From: Chitinophagaceae bacterium
GTDB lineage: Bacteria; Bacteroidota; Bacteroidia; Chitinophagales; Chitinophagaceae
Direction of reading: 5' to 3'
Assembly: GCA_003167015.1 (NCBI GenBank)
Contig: PMUF01000212.1
Span: 1 to 16,495 of the forward strand
Length of the DNA stretch: 16,495 bases
The position numbers and the translations under genes are program-made. Positions 1 to 7,577 of this stretch are shown here, piece after piece. The number at the start of each line of letters is the position of its first letter. Position 1 is the stretch's first letter. The notes under the pieces are model-generated. The model worked only from the letters and a program-made list of their open reading frames with translations. It was not told the DNA's origin and made no database searches.

Positions 1-488
1 TCGAGTTGATCATAGAGGAACCCTTCCTTTGCCAGGTGCTGCAGATGGAGTAGGAGATAACCGTAGAATCCACCGGAGTTAAGGACGTATATCTTTTTGT
101 CGTGGATCTTCAACTGGTTCCAGGTCAGCATTTCGAATAGCTCATCCAGGGTGCCGAAGCCTCCCGGAAGGATGACAGCTGCGTCACAGCTTTCGTACAT
201 CAATTTTTTGCGGGTATGCATATCGGGGACGATAGACAGCCGGGTGAGATTTTTGTGGTGTCGCTCTCTTTCGGTCAGCATTTCGGGGATAAAGCCCATG
301 ACATCGGCCCCTGCGGCAAGGGCAGCGTCTGCGATCTGTCCCATCAGCCCGGTACTGCCGCCGCCGTAGATCAATTTCAGCCCGAGCAGGCCGATGTATT
401 TACCCAATTCGGCCGTGTGTTGAGCGAAGAGGGGATTATTGCCATTTTTGGAGCCGCAGAAGACGGCGACGGATTTTATTTGCTTCAT
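1..488 (-). CDS. LOG family protein (putative cytokinin riboside 5'-monophosphate phosphoribohydrolase), C-terminus cut off
   Basis: The minus strand reads as 162 codons from the ATG at 488-486 and runs off the left edge without a stop. LOG proteins are usually near 190-200 residues, so roughly the last 30 are missing. The Rossmann-like lysine-decarboxylase/LOG fold is clear: a beta strand SVAVFCGS at residues 6-13, the loop GGGSTGLMG at 42-50, MHTRKK at 90-95, and the family signature PGGFGTLDE at 108-116, whose glutamate is the proposed catalytic residue. Characterised LOG enzymes cleave the N-glycosidic bond of nucleoside 5'-monophosphates, releasing ribose 5-phosphate and a base. In bacteria the natural substrate is often unknown, and older annotations call them lysine decarboxylases. 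An in-frame ATG at 536-534 would add 16 residues, but these do not resemble the family N-terminus. The gene is divergent from the symporter, with about 50 bases between the starts. Confidence 0.9.
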   Translation of the reverse strand, partial: MKQIKSVAVFCGSKNGNNPLFAQHTAELGKYIGLLGLKLIYGGGSTGLMGQIADAALAAGADVMGFIPEMLTERERHHKNLTRLSIVPDMHTRKKLMYESCDAAVILPGGFGTLDELFEMLTWNQLKIHDKKIYVLNSGGFYGYLLLHLQHLAKEGFLYDQL

Positions 489-538
489 ACAGGAAAAGTA
501 AAATTCATCTTTTACGGCTGTATTTCCTAATTTCATAC

Positions 539-2077
539 ATGACCTCTTCGTTGCTTTTTTCTTTTGTGATCGGTTACTTTTTCCTGTTGTTGCTGGTAGC
601 CTGGCGTACTTCGCGTCATTCCAACAACGAATCCTTTTTTATCGGTAACCGGAATTCCAATTGGATGCTGGTGGCATTCGGCATGATCGGCACTTCTCTT
701 TCCGGGGTCACTTTTGTCTCGGTGCCGGGAACGGTGGGGGATTTCACCGATGACGGTCACAAGGCTTTCGCTTATTTCCAGGTCATCATCGGGAATTGGA
801 TAGGCTGTATGGTCATTGCCTTCGTGCTGTTGCCGTTGTATTACCGGTTGAACCTCACTTCCATCTACCGTTATCTGCAGACCCGGTTTGGAACGGTGGC
901 ATACCGGACGGGTTCGCTGTTCTTTATTCTGTCCCGCACGGTAGGGGCCACGGCGCGGCTCTACCTGGTGATCAATGTGCTGCATCTGTTCATCCTGAAG
1001 GACCTGGGCATTCCTTTCGGCCTGACTACGGCGGTGATCCTGGTGATGATCCTGTTGTATACGTTTGAGGGTGGGGTAAAGACCATCGTGTATACCGATA
1101 CATTGCAGACAACATTTATGCTGCTTGGGCTGGTTGTCTGCATCGTCTATATTCTGCATCATTTGGGGCTGTCCGTGGGCGGGGCGATGCAGGCACTGGA
1201 GGCCAGGGGGCTCACGCGGGTATTCCATACCGATGTGCGGAGCAAGAACTTCTTTGTCAAGCAGATTGTCGGCGGGATGTTCATCATGATTGCCATGACC
1301 GGGCTGGACCAGGAGATGATGCAGAAGAATATCAGCGTCCGGAATCTCGGGGATTCCCAAAAGAACGTGGTGGTCTTCAGCTTTGTCATGGTGGTGGTGA
1401 CCTTTCTGTTTTTGTTGCTGGGGGGGCTGCTGTACCTGTATGCTCTGCACCTGGGGGCAGGATATCCCGGCGGCGATCACCGGTTGCTGCTGAATGGGCG
1501 GAATGTGACCGGGGACGACCTGTTCCCCACGCTGGCATTGCATTATCTCCCACCGGCTGTGAGCATTATCTTCATTATAGGCCTTATTTCGGCTCTGTTC
1601 CCCAGTGCCGATGGGGCACTGACGGCGCTGACGTCTTCATTCTGCATCGATCTGCTGGATCTCAAGGGCAGGACGGGGATGAGCGAAGGGCAGAAAAGAC
1701 GGATACGGCTGACTGTCCATGTCAGCTTTGCTTGCGTCTTCCTGCTGTGTATCCTCCTGTTCAAATGGGTGAACAATAAATCCGTTATCGGGGTCATCCT
1801 GGAGATGGCAGGCTATACCTATGGTCCTTTGCTGGGCCTTTTTTCCTTCGGGATCTTCACCAAACGGGCCTTACCGAACAGTTGGGCGGTGACGGCGGTT
1901 TGTCTGGTGGCGCCTGCGATCTGCTGGGTACTAAGCCGGTGGTCGGCGTCATGGCTGGGGGGCTTTCAGATCGGCATCGAGCTGCTGTTGCTGAATGGGG
2001 TGCTTACTTATCTGGGGTTGCTGCTACTGTCGAAGCGGGGAGAGGGGATGGCGCCGGTGAGCGCTTCTGACAATTAG
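539..2077 (+). CDS. Sodium:solute symporter (SSS family) transporter
   Basis: This 512-residue polytopic inner-membrane protein has about 13 hydrophobic segments, starting with residues 5-21. Family features include the early segment with TSLSGVTFVSVPG (52-64), the motif GGVKTIVYTDTLQ (178-190) matching the SSS consensus around TD.Q, TGLDQEMMQKN (254-264), and SALFPSADGALTALTSS (351-367), which corresponds to the serine/threonine-rich helix forming the Na2 sodium site in characterised members. SSS proteins move sugars, amino acids, sialic acids, vitamins or carboxylates into the cell with sodium. The solute cannot be predicted here. Length is normal for the family. It is divergent from the LOG gene and 24 bases upstream of the methyltransferase gene. 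No obvious Shine-Dalgarno site precedes the ATG, as is usual in Bacteroidota. Confidence 0.93.
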   Translation: MTSSLLFSFVIGYFFLLLLVAWRTSRHSNNESFFIGNRNSNWMLVAFGMIGTSLSGVTFVSVPGTVGDFTDDGHKAFAYFQVIIGNWIGCMVIAFVLLPLYYRLNLTSIYRYLQTRFGTVAYRTGSLFFILSRTVGATARLYLVINVLHLFILKDLGIPFGLTTAVILVMILLYTFEGGVKTIVYTDTLQTTFMLLGLVVCIVYILHHLGLSVGGAMQALEARGLTRVFHTDVRSKNFFVKQIVGGMFIMIAMTGLDQEMMQKNISVRNLGDSQKNVVVFSFVMVVVTFLFLLLGGLLYLYALHLGAGYPGGDHRLLLNGRNVTGDDLFPTLALHYLPPAVSIIFIIGLISALFPSADGALTALTSSFCIDLLDLKGRTGMSEGQKRRIRLTVHVSFACVFLLCILLFKWVNNKSVIGVILEMAGYTYGPLLGLFSFGIFTKRALPNSWAVTAVCLVAPAICWVLSRWSASWLGGFQIGIELLLLNGVLTYLGLLLLSKRGEGMAPVSASDN

Positions 2078-2078
2078 C

Positions 2079-2086
2079 TATATTTG
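2079..2086 (+). promoter_or_regulatory. Putative Bacteroidota -7 box upstream of the O-methyltransferase gene
   Basis: TATATTTG is a perfect match to the Bacteroidota primary-sigma -7 consensus TAnnTTTG. It lies right after the symporter stop codon and 15 bases before the methyltransferase ATG. The expected -33 TTG is replaced by GTG at 2057-2059 (19-base spacer), so the promoter is only half convincing. If used, it would give a very short leader and let the downstream genes be expressed without the symporter. Confidence 0.4.
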
Positions 2087-2101
2087 TGAAAAGTTACAGG
2101 T

Positions 2102-2740
2102 ATGGAAATCATCGATCCGGCAGCCCAGGCATATGCCCAGCGATATTCTACCCCCACGGGTCCTTTGCTGCAGGAAATAGCGGCCTATACTGAAGCACAT
2201 CACCCCGAGGCCCATATGTTGAGCGGGCCTTTGCAGGGCAAATTCCTGGAGATCATCAGCCAGCTGCTGAGGCCGCGTCGCATTCTGGAAATCGGAACGT
2301 TTATGGGATATAGTGCGTTGTGCCTGGCAGCGGGTCTGACGGAGGATGGCCGGTTGCATACGATTGAGCTGAGAGAGGCGGATGCGGACCTGGCTGCGGA
2401 AAATTTCCGCCGGGCAAATTGGCAGGACCGGATAATATTGCACCGTGGAAATGCGTTAGCCATCATTCCGGCCCTGGAAGAGACCTGGGACCTGGTCTTC
2501 ATCGATGCCGACAAACCGGGTTATGCGGACTATTATAAACTGGTTTTGCCGCGGGTAAGGGCCGGGGGGCTGATCATAGCAGACAATGTGCTGTTTCATG
2601 GGCAGGTGCTTGGGCCGAACGTGGAAGGCAAGAGTGCGAAAGCGATCCAGGCGTTCAATGAACTGGTGGCCGCAGACGAGAGAGTGGAAAAAGTAATGCT
2701 GACTGTCCGGGATGGCCTCATGTTCATCCGGAAAAAATAA
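2102..2740 (+). CDS. Class I SAM-dependent O-methyltransferase (catechol OMT-like family)
   Basis: The 212-residue product has the full order of motifs of the small cation-dependent O-methyltransferases: a lid region MLSGPLQGKFLE (39-50), motif I EIGTFMGYSALCLA (63-76) which binds SAM, an acidic end of strand 2 at TIELRE (87-92), FIDADKPGYADYY (133-145), and GGLIIADNVLF (155-165). Aspartate 135, aspartate 161 and asparagine 162 fit the metal-binding positions of catechol O-methyltransferase. Such cytoplasmic enzymes transfer the SAM methyl group to a hydroxyl of catechol-like or other small substrates; the substrate here is unknown. It lies 24 bases after the symporter gene and 13 bases before the glucosaminidase gene, so co-transcription is likely, with no functional link evident. 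Confidence 0.92.
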   Translation: MEIIDPAAQAYAQRYSTPTGPLLQEIAAYTEAHHPEAHMLSGPLQGKFLEIISQLLRPRRILEIGTFMGYSALCLAAGLTEDGRLHTIELREADADLAAENFRRANWQDRIILHRGNALAIIPALEETWDLVFIDADKPGYADYYKLVLPRVRAGGLIIADNVLFHGQVLGPNVEGKSAKAIQAFNELVAADERVEKVMLTVRDGLMFIRKK

Positions 2741-2753
2741 AATTCAGGTCCTG

Positions 2754-3788
2754 ATGATGATAAACAGGTGGCTGGTATGGATAGGATTGTCGGTGATAAC
2801 GATGCGGGCGCCGGCTCAGATCAGTACGAACGGCGTGGTTTATGTCAATACCTACAAGGCCCTGGCGATAGCGGAAATGCAACGGTCAGGTGTTCCTGCT
2901 GCCATTACCCTGGCGCAGGGTCTTCACGAGACGGAGGCGGGCACCAGTGACCTGGTCAAAAGCTCCAATAATCATTTTGGGATCAAGTGCAGGGAGGACT
3001 GGAAGGGGGAGGTGGTGTATCATGATGACGACAGACGGGGGGAATGCTTTCGCAGTTATGCAACGGCGGCGGACTCTTACCGGGATCATTCAGATTTCCT
3101 GCGGCTAAGTTCCCGGTATGCCTTTCTTTTTACGCTGGACCCTGCGGATTACGAGGGCTGGGCTTATGGATTGAAGAAGGCAGGTTATGCGACGAATATC
3201 CGCTATTCCCAGATCCTGATCAAACTCGTTAAGGAATATAACCTTCAACAATATACGCTGATAGCGATGGGTAAGATGGCTGCCGCCGACGAGGTGTTAT
3301 TGACGGTTCCTGGTCTGGCTCCGCCGGCGGCTATTGCGCCTGCTGCGAGCGGGGTGACAAGGGGTGCCGATAGTACCGCTGTGGTTGTACAACCGGAGGT
3401 TTCCTATCCAGAAGGGGAATTCGCCATCAACCGGACGAAGGTAGTCTACGTACCGGCGGGCGTATCGATGTTGTCTATTGCCGGTCGCTATGATATTCCG
3501 CTGGGCCGGCTGCTGGATTTTAACGATATGAAGGAGGAAGACGTGCTGGTTAAGGGTCAACTGATCTTTTTGCAGCGGAAGCGGCGGACGGGCTCGATAG
3601 CCTACCATGTGGTGCGGGAAGGGGAGGATCTGTACAGCATAGCGCAGGCGGAAGGGGTGAGGTTGCAGGATCTGCTGGAAATGAATCAATTGACGCCTGA
3701 AGCGCGGCCTGCCGCCGGGGAGAAGGTTTACCTGCAGGGGTCGGCGCCATCGCGGCCGAGACTGGTCGGAGAAGGATATAAACAATAA
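2754..3788 (+). CDS. Secreted glucosaminidase (GH73-like) with two LysM repeats
   Basis: This is a predicted exported peptidoglycan hydrolase of 344 residues. An N-terminal signal (1-22, ending RAPAQ) is followed by a glucosaminidase domain (about 28-168) with the signature LAQGLHETEAGTSDLV at 53-68 and SNNHFGIKC at 71-79; glutamate 59 is the best candidate for the catalytic acid. A proline- and alanine-rich linker (about 185-225) leads to two LysM-like repeats, about 229-275 and 283-328, which bind N-acetylglucosamine-containing glycans. The family cleaves the glycan backbone of peptidoglycan. I chose the ATG at 2754 because the hydrophobic signal begins there. An in-frame ATG at 2712 would overlap the methyltransferase end and put about 14 polar residues before the signal. 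It is 16 bases upstream of the phosphoribosyltransferase gene. Confidence 0.9.
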   Translation: MMINRWLVWIGLSVITMRAPAQISTNGVVYVNTYKALAIAEMQRSGVPAAITLAQGLHETEAGTSDLVKSSNNHFGIKCREDWKGEVVYHDDDRRGECFRSYATAADSYRDHSDFLRLSSRYAFLFTLDPADYEGWAYGLKKAGYATNIRYSQILIKLVKEYNLQQYTLIAMGKMAAADEVLLTVPGLAPPAAIAPAASGVTRGADSTAVVVQPEVSYPEGEFAINRTKVVYVPAGVSMLSIAGRYDIPLGRLLDFNDMKEEDVLVKGQLIFLQRKRRTGSIAYHVVREGEDLYSIAQAEGVRLQDLLEMNQLTPEARPAAGEKVYLQGSAPSRPRLVGEGYKQ

Positions 3789-3804
3789 GAATAATACGGT
3801 TTCT

Positions 3805-4341
3805 ATGTCCATAATACGGGTACACGATAAGAATTTTGAGCCTTATATATCTGCAGGGCAGATCGAAGAAAAGATCCGGGCGATGGCGGACAGGTTGAAC
3901 CGGGATTATGCGGGAGAAAGACCTTTATTCATCGCTATTCTGAACGGCGCTTTTATGTTTGCTTCGGACCTATTCAAGGCCATCAGCATTGAATCGGAGA
4001 TTAGCTTTATCAAGCTGGCTTCCTATAAGGGGACGAAGTCTTCCGGGCAGGTAATAACCGCCATTGGGCTGGATACCGACCTGATCGGGCGGCACGTGGT
4101 GATTGTGGAGGATATTGTGGATACCGGGAAGACGCTGAGTGAATTCCTGCCGCAGTTGGAGCATCAGCAGCCGGCATCGTTGAAGATTGCCGCTCTCCTG
4201 CATAAGCCAGAGGCGACTGTTTACCCTATCCAGGTGGATTACCTGGGTTTTTCCGTCCCCAACAAATTCCTGCTGGGTTATGGGCTTGATTATGATGGAT
4301 TAGGGAGAAATATCCCGTCTATCTACAAGTTGGTGGAATAA
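3805..4341 (+). CDS. hpt: Hypoxanthine phosphoribosyltransferase
   Basis: The 178-residue cytoplasmic enzyme converts hypoxanthine (and usually guanine) plus PRPP to the nucleoside 5'-monophosphate in purine salvage. The PRPP-binding motif VVIVEDIVDTGKT is at 98-110, with the acidic pair E102-D103 and D106. SYKG at 73-76 opens the flexible loop that closes over the active site, and LDYDG at 161-165 corresponds to the C-terminal region that binds magnesium-pyrophosphate. Length is typical. It is the last of the closely spaced plus-strand genes after the glucosaminidase. The next gene begins about 100 bases later and appears to have its own promoter. The gene symbol follows standard usage for this family; the exact base preference cannot be read from sequence. 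Confidence 0.93.
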   Translation: MSIIRVHDKNFEPYISAGQIEEKIRAMADRLNRDYAGERPLFIAILNGAFMFASDLFKAISIESEISFIKLASYKGTKSSGQVITAIGLDTDLIGRHVVIVEDIVDTGKTLSEFLPQLEHQQPASLKIAALLHKPEATVYPIQVDYLGFSVPNKFLLGYGLDYDGLGRNIPSIYKLVE

Positions 4342-4394
4342 TAAGAGTTGGTGACAATGTGGCGTAAAATGCGGAGATAAAGTCGGGTAGGGTC

Positions 4395-4425
4395 TTGACA
4401 AATAGGAAAGAACGCATTAATTTTA
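4395..4425 (+). promoter_or_regulatory. Putative primary-sigma promoter of the von Willebrand A gene
   Basis: TTG at 4395-4397 and TAATTTTA at 4418-4425 are separated by 20 bases. This fits the Bacteroidota pattern TTG-N19-21-TAnnTTTG with one mismatch at the last base of the -7 box. The stretch is clearly more AT-rich than the coding sequence that follows. The predicted transcription start is near 4430, just before the TTG codon at 4440. If real, the stretch 4395-4439 is promoter rather than an N-terminal extension of the protein. Confidence 0.45.
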
Positions 4426-4439
4426 ATCAAAATATCCCA

Positions 4440-6239
4440 TTGAAAAGTGCACTACTGCTACTGTTGTGTTCTGTGCTCTTTTTCACTTCGCGCGGGCAAT
4501 TCTATTTGCGCGGAGAAATAAAAGACGAGAACAACGGTCTCTTGCCCGATGTGAGTATCCGCCTGCATTCCAGCGGCTACTTATATCATTCCGGCAGTTC
4601 AGGGGCTTTCGGGATACCTATACCTCAAACTTCAGATACGCTGACCCTTTCGGCCGAAGGTTATCAGACGGTGACCTTACCGGTAGACGCTGCTCAGTAC
4701 CAAACCATCCGGCTCCGGCAGGCCTTCCGTCCGCCCGCGCTGCCTCCGAAGGGGTTGATGTCCATGACCAAGGATTGGCGGGCATTCGACCGCAAAGGGT
4801 GGACGGTAGGGGCAGAGACCTATAGTTCCCTTGTGGAGAATGATTTTATTCCTGCCGCGCGTTTTCCGGAGACAGGTTTTGCGGTGACCATCGATAAGGC
4901 TTCCTATAGTAATATCCGTCGCTTTCTCAACATGGGCAGTACCATTCCGCCGGATGCGGTGAGGATCGAGGAGTTGCTAAACTATTTTAATTTCGACTAT
5001 ACCGATCCGCCAGGGGACAGTTGTTTTGCCCTGCGTTCGGATTTGTCCGAATGTCCCTGGAATCCGACTGACCGGCTGTTGTTCCTGAAGGTGTGTGCCC
5101 GGAAGCTGGACCCGGCGCGGATCCCTCCTGCCAATCTCGTACTCCTGATCGATGTATCGGGTTCCATGGACCTGCCAAACAAGCTACCGTTGCTGAAATC
5201 CGCTTTTAGTCTGCTGGTCAATAATTTACGCACAATCGATACGGTAACGATCGTCACCTATGGCAATTCGGTAGGGGTCTGGATGCCGCCGACATCGGGG
5301 CAGGATAAGAAGAAGATCCTCCAAGCGATCGATGACCTTGCGCCCGGGGGGGCCACTCCCGGCGAGGCAGGGATCCGGGCGGCTTTCCGGGTAGCCAGGA
5401 GCCAGATGATCAAGGGAGGTAATAACCGGGTGATCCTGGCGACAGATGGGGATTTCAATGAAGGTGAAACTTCTGAAGAGGAGTTGGAGAAGATGGTCGT
5501 GGAATATAAGGATTGGGGTATCTACCTTACCTGCCTGGGGGTAGGGATGGGAAATTATAAGGATTCTAAGCTGGAAGCACTGGCCAGGAAAGGGAATGGG
5601 AATTTTGCCTACCTGGATGATGAACAGGAGGCTGAAAAGGTGCTGGTGGAGGAATTTACGCAGACCGTCTATGCAGTGGCTGATGACGCCTATCTGAACA
5701 TTGTCTTTAATCCGGCGCTGGTGAAGGATTATCGGCTGATCGGTTTTGATAATAAAGTCAAGATGCTGTCCGATTCGCTGAGTGAGATACAGGGTGGAGA
5801 GGTAGGCAGTGGGCATTCTCTGCTGGCGTTATTCGAGTTGACTCCTGCGGAAGGAAGCTATCTGCAAGCGGGTAGAAGAGTTATGGGGGAGCCGAGTGGA
5901 GTGGCCAGTCCGGACAGGCTGGCGCAGGTGGTGCTGAATTACAAATTACCTCACGATACGGTGGAAAGGGTGACGGATTATACTTGTACCGATCACCTGG
6001 TAGCGTTCCGGGATTTGCAGCCTTGCTACCGGTTTGCCTCTTCGATAGCCTTATTTGGCGGCCTGTTAAAGAAGTCGCGGTTTATGCGGCAGGCGGACTG
6101 GAAGGAGGCGATCGAGATGGCAGAGCAGTCGAGAGATCCTGCCGACGGTATGCAGGAGGAATTTATTGGCCTGATCGAGAAGGCGAGAAAGATCTATGGG
6201 AAGACGCGGCGGTCCAAAGTGGAGAAAGAGGATCGGTGA
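4440..6239 (+). CDS. Secreted YfbK-like von Willebrand factor type A protein with carboxypeptidase-regulatory-like domain
   Basis: Starting from the TTG at 4440 the product is 599 residues and begins with a classic signal, MKSALLLLLCSVLF, with likely cleavage after residue 20. A carboxypeptidase-regulatory-like beta sandwich (about 23-95) is followed by the conserved segment before the VWA domain (about 128-190, including IRIEELLNYF-type residues) and then the VWA domain (about 230-405). Its metal-ion-dependent adhesion site is intact: DVSGS at 238-242, a threonine near 306 in GGATPGEAG, and an aspartate near 336 in ATDGDFN. The C-terminal part matches the DUF3520 region of E. coli YfbK. VWA domains mediate metal-dependent protein binding; the partner and role are unknown. 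No in-frame ATG occurs before about 4758, so a TTG start seems forced. An alternative TTG at 4395 adds 15 AT-rich codons before the signal. The gene converges on dnaJ. Confidence 0.88.
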   Translation: MKSALLLLLCSVLFFTSRGQFYLRGEIKDENNGLLPDVSIRLHSSGYLYHSGSSGAFGIPIPQTSDTLTLSAEGYQTVTLPVDAAQYQTIRLRQAFRPPALPPKGLMSMTKDWRAFDRKGWTVGAETYSSLVENDFIPAARFPETGFAVTIDKASYSNIRRFLNMGSTIPPDAVRIEELLNYFNFDYTDPPGDSCFALRSDLSECPWNPTDRLLFLKVCARKLDPARIPPANLVLLIDVSGSMDLPNKLPLLKSAFSLLVNNLRTIDTVTIVTYGNSVGVWMPPTSGQDKKKILQAIDDLAPGGATPGEAGIRAAFRVARSQMIKGGNNRVILATDGDFNEGETSEEELEKMVVEYKDWGIYLTCLGVGMGNYKDSKLEALARKGNGNFAYLDDEQEAEKVLVEEFTQTVYAVADDAYLNIVFNPALVKDYRLIGFDNKVKMLSDSLSEIQGGEVGSGHSLLALFELTPAEGSYLQAGRRVMGEPSGVASPDRLAQVVLNYKLPHDTVERVTDYTCTDHLVAFRDLQPCYRFASSIALFGGLLKKSRFMRQADWKEAIEMAEQSRDPADGMQEEFIGLIEKARKIYGKTRRSKVEKEDR

Positions 6240-6292
6240 CGGGGGCGACAAAAGAGGGTCTCTGAGGTGAGACTACGTATAGAGGTTCTACC

Positions 6293-6307
6293 GGCCGCCA
6301 TGCGGCC
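6293..6307. repeat. Perfect GC-rich inverted repeat downstream of the VWA gene
   Basis: GGCCGC (6293-6298), loop CAT, GCGGCC (6302-6307): a 6-base perfect stem with a 3-base loop in the gap between two convergent genes. It is the first of three hairpins here. There is no downstream T-run, so it is not a textbook intrinsic terminator on its own. Confidence 0.5.
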
Positions 6308-6324
6308 TGCCGGGGTTAATGATG

Positions 6325-6366
6325 ACGCGCCGAAGGCGCGTGAAAGGCCGGGACGGCCTTTCACGC
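6325..6366. terminator. Overlapping hairpins between convergent genes, probable bidirectional terminator
   Basis: Two perfect hairpins share four bases. The first is ACGCGCC (6325-6331), loop GAA, GGCGCGT (6335-6341). The second has 13-base arms at 6338-6350 and 6354-6366 with a GGA loop. Both are very stable, and they lie five bases beyond the dnaJ stop codon and about 85 bases beyond the VWA stop. The position between convergent genes supports a bidirectional transcription stop or an mRNA 3'-end stabiliser. Neither side carries a clear T-tract, so the stop mechanism is inference. The shared bases mean only one of the two can be fully formed at a time. Confidence 0.6.
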
Positions 6367-6371
6367 CTTCC

Positions 6372-7532
6372 TTAGGAAAACATTTCCCTTACTTTATCGA
6401 AGAAACTGCGTTCATTCTTATCCGGCTTGGGCTGGAAATTGGGTGAATCGCTGAGTTTTTCCAGCACGTCCTTTTCTTCCGGGGTCAGGTGTTGGGGTGT
6501 CCAGACATTGACGTGGATCAGCTGATCGCCCCTTTCATAGGAGTTGACACCCGGAAATCCTTTCCCTTTCAGGCGGAAGATCTTACCGCTCTGGGTACCC
6601 GGAGGTATTTTGATCTTTGCTTTGCCGTCGATGGTAGGTACTTCTGCCTGCAGGCCGAAGACTGCGTCAGAAAAGGATATGTGGAGTTCGAAGGCTACGT
6701 TGAGCCCGTCGCGGTGCAGGTCGGGATGCTGTTCTTCTTCTATCAGTATAATGAGATCGCCGGGGGCGCCGCCCCTTTCTCCTGCGTTACCCCTGCCGCC
6801 GACACTGAGTTGCATGCCTTCCTGTACGCCGGCGGGAATATCGATGGTGACTGTTTCTTCGCCGTACACTCTGCCTTCGCCTTTACAGACGGCGCATTTG
6901 GCGGTGACGATGGAGCCTTCTCCATTGCAGGTCGGACAGGTAGTCACGGTCTGCATCTGGCCCAGGAAAGTGTTGCTAACCCTGCGGACCTGGCCGCTGC
7001 CGCCGCAGGTGGTGCAGGCTTGGACGCTGTTACGGTCTTTGGCGCCGCTGCCGCTGCAGGTGGTGCAGGAGACGTATTTTTTAACTTTGATGTTCTTGGT
7101 AACGCCCTTGGCTATTTCTTCATAATTGAGCTTGATCTTTACCCGAAGGTTACTACCTCTTACACCTCTTGAGCGGGAGGCGCCACCCCCGCGCCGGCCA
7201 CCCCCGAAGAAGCTACCGAAAAGATCGTCGCCGAAGATATCTCCGAACTGGCTGAAGATATCATCCATGTTCATATTGCCGCCGCTGAATCCTCCCCGGC
7301 CATTACCGGCGAGACCTGCATGTCCATAGCGATCATATTGGGCCCTTTTGTCCGCATCACTGAGGACTTCATAAGCTTCTGCTGCCTCCTTGAACTTTTC
7401 TTCTGCGGCTTTATCGCCGGGATTACGGTCAGGGTGGAACTGCATGGCCACCTTGCGGTAGGCTTTTTTGATCTCATCTGCAGGGGCTCCTTTTGAAACG
7501 CCCAATACTTCGTAATAATCTCTTTTTGACAT
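6372..7532 (-). CDS. dnaJ: Chaperone protein DnaJ (Hsp40)
   Basis: This 386-residue type I Hsp40 is complete. The J domain (about 4-69) carries HPD at 33-35, which stimulates DnaK ATP hydrolysis. A glycine/phenylalanine-rich region (about 70-125) with GSFFGGGRRGGG follows. The zinc-binding domain holds four repeats: CTTCSGSG (156-163), CTTCGGSG (173-180), CPTCNGEG (199-206) and CAVCKGEG (213-220). The C-terminal substrate-binding and dimerisation domains complete the protein. DnaJ delivers unfolded clients to DnaK in the cytoplasm. It lies 45 bases downstream of grpE on the same strand and has no strong promoter of its own, so it is probably read from the grpE promoter. dnaK is not in the window. 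Length and motifs are entirely normal. Confidence 0.97.
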   Translation of the reverse strand: MSKRDYYEVLGVSKGAPADEIKKAYRKVAMQFHPDRNPGDKAAEEKFKEAAEAYEVLSDADKRAQYDRYGHAGLAGNGRGGFSGGNMNMDDIFSQFGDIFGDDLFGSFFGGGRRGGGASRSRGVRGSNLRVKIKLNYEEIAKGVTKNIKVKKYVSCTTCSGSGAKDRNSVQACTTCGGSGQVRRVSNTFLGQMQTVTTCPTCNGEGSIVTAKCAVCKGEGRVYGEETVTIDIPAGVQEGMQLSVGGRGNAGERGGAPGDLIILIEEEQHPDLHRDGLNVAFELHISFSDAVFGLQAEVPTIDGKAKIKIPPGTQSGKIFRLKGKGFPGVNSYERGDQLIHVNVWTPQHLTPEEKDVLEKLSDSPNFQPKPDKNERSFFDKVREMFS

Positions 7533-7541
7533 AATCTTGAA

Positions 7542-7567
7542 CGGATGCCCATCCGGACGAACCCGGA
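7542..7567. repeat. Small inverted repeats in the grpE-dnaJ gap
   Basis: CGGATG (7542-7547), CC, CATCCG (7550-7555) and the overlapping TCCGG (7552-7556), six bases, CCGGA (7563-7567) can form small alternative hairpins in the grpE-dnaJ mRNA, just before the dnaJ start. They could tune translation or mark a processing site, but they are short enough to be chance. Confidence 0.3.
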
Positions 7568-7577
7568 CTGATGGCTT

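Noticed and set aside
97..530. Two plus-strand open frames at the left end
   Set aside because: Both are antisense to the LOG-family gene, whose signature motifs are clear on the minus strand.
533..1543. Minus-strand open frame of 336 codons opposite the symporter gene
   Set aside because: It lies wholly inside a convincing membrane protein gene. Its product is rich in Q, H and P with no domain or hydrophobic pattern, as expected of an antisense shadow of GC-rich DNA.
6489..7172. Plus-strand open frame of 227 codons opposite dnaJ
   Set aside because: It is a shadow of the zinc-finger repeats of dnaJ; the alanine/glycine-rich repeats mirror the CxxCxGxG coding sequence.
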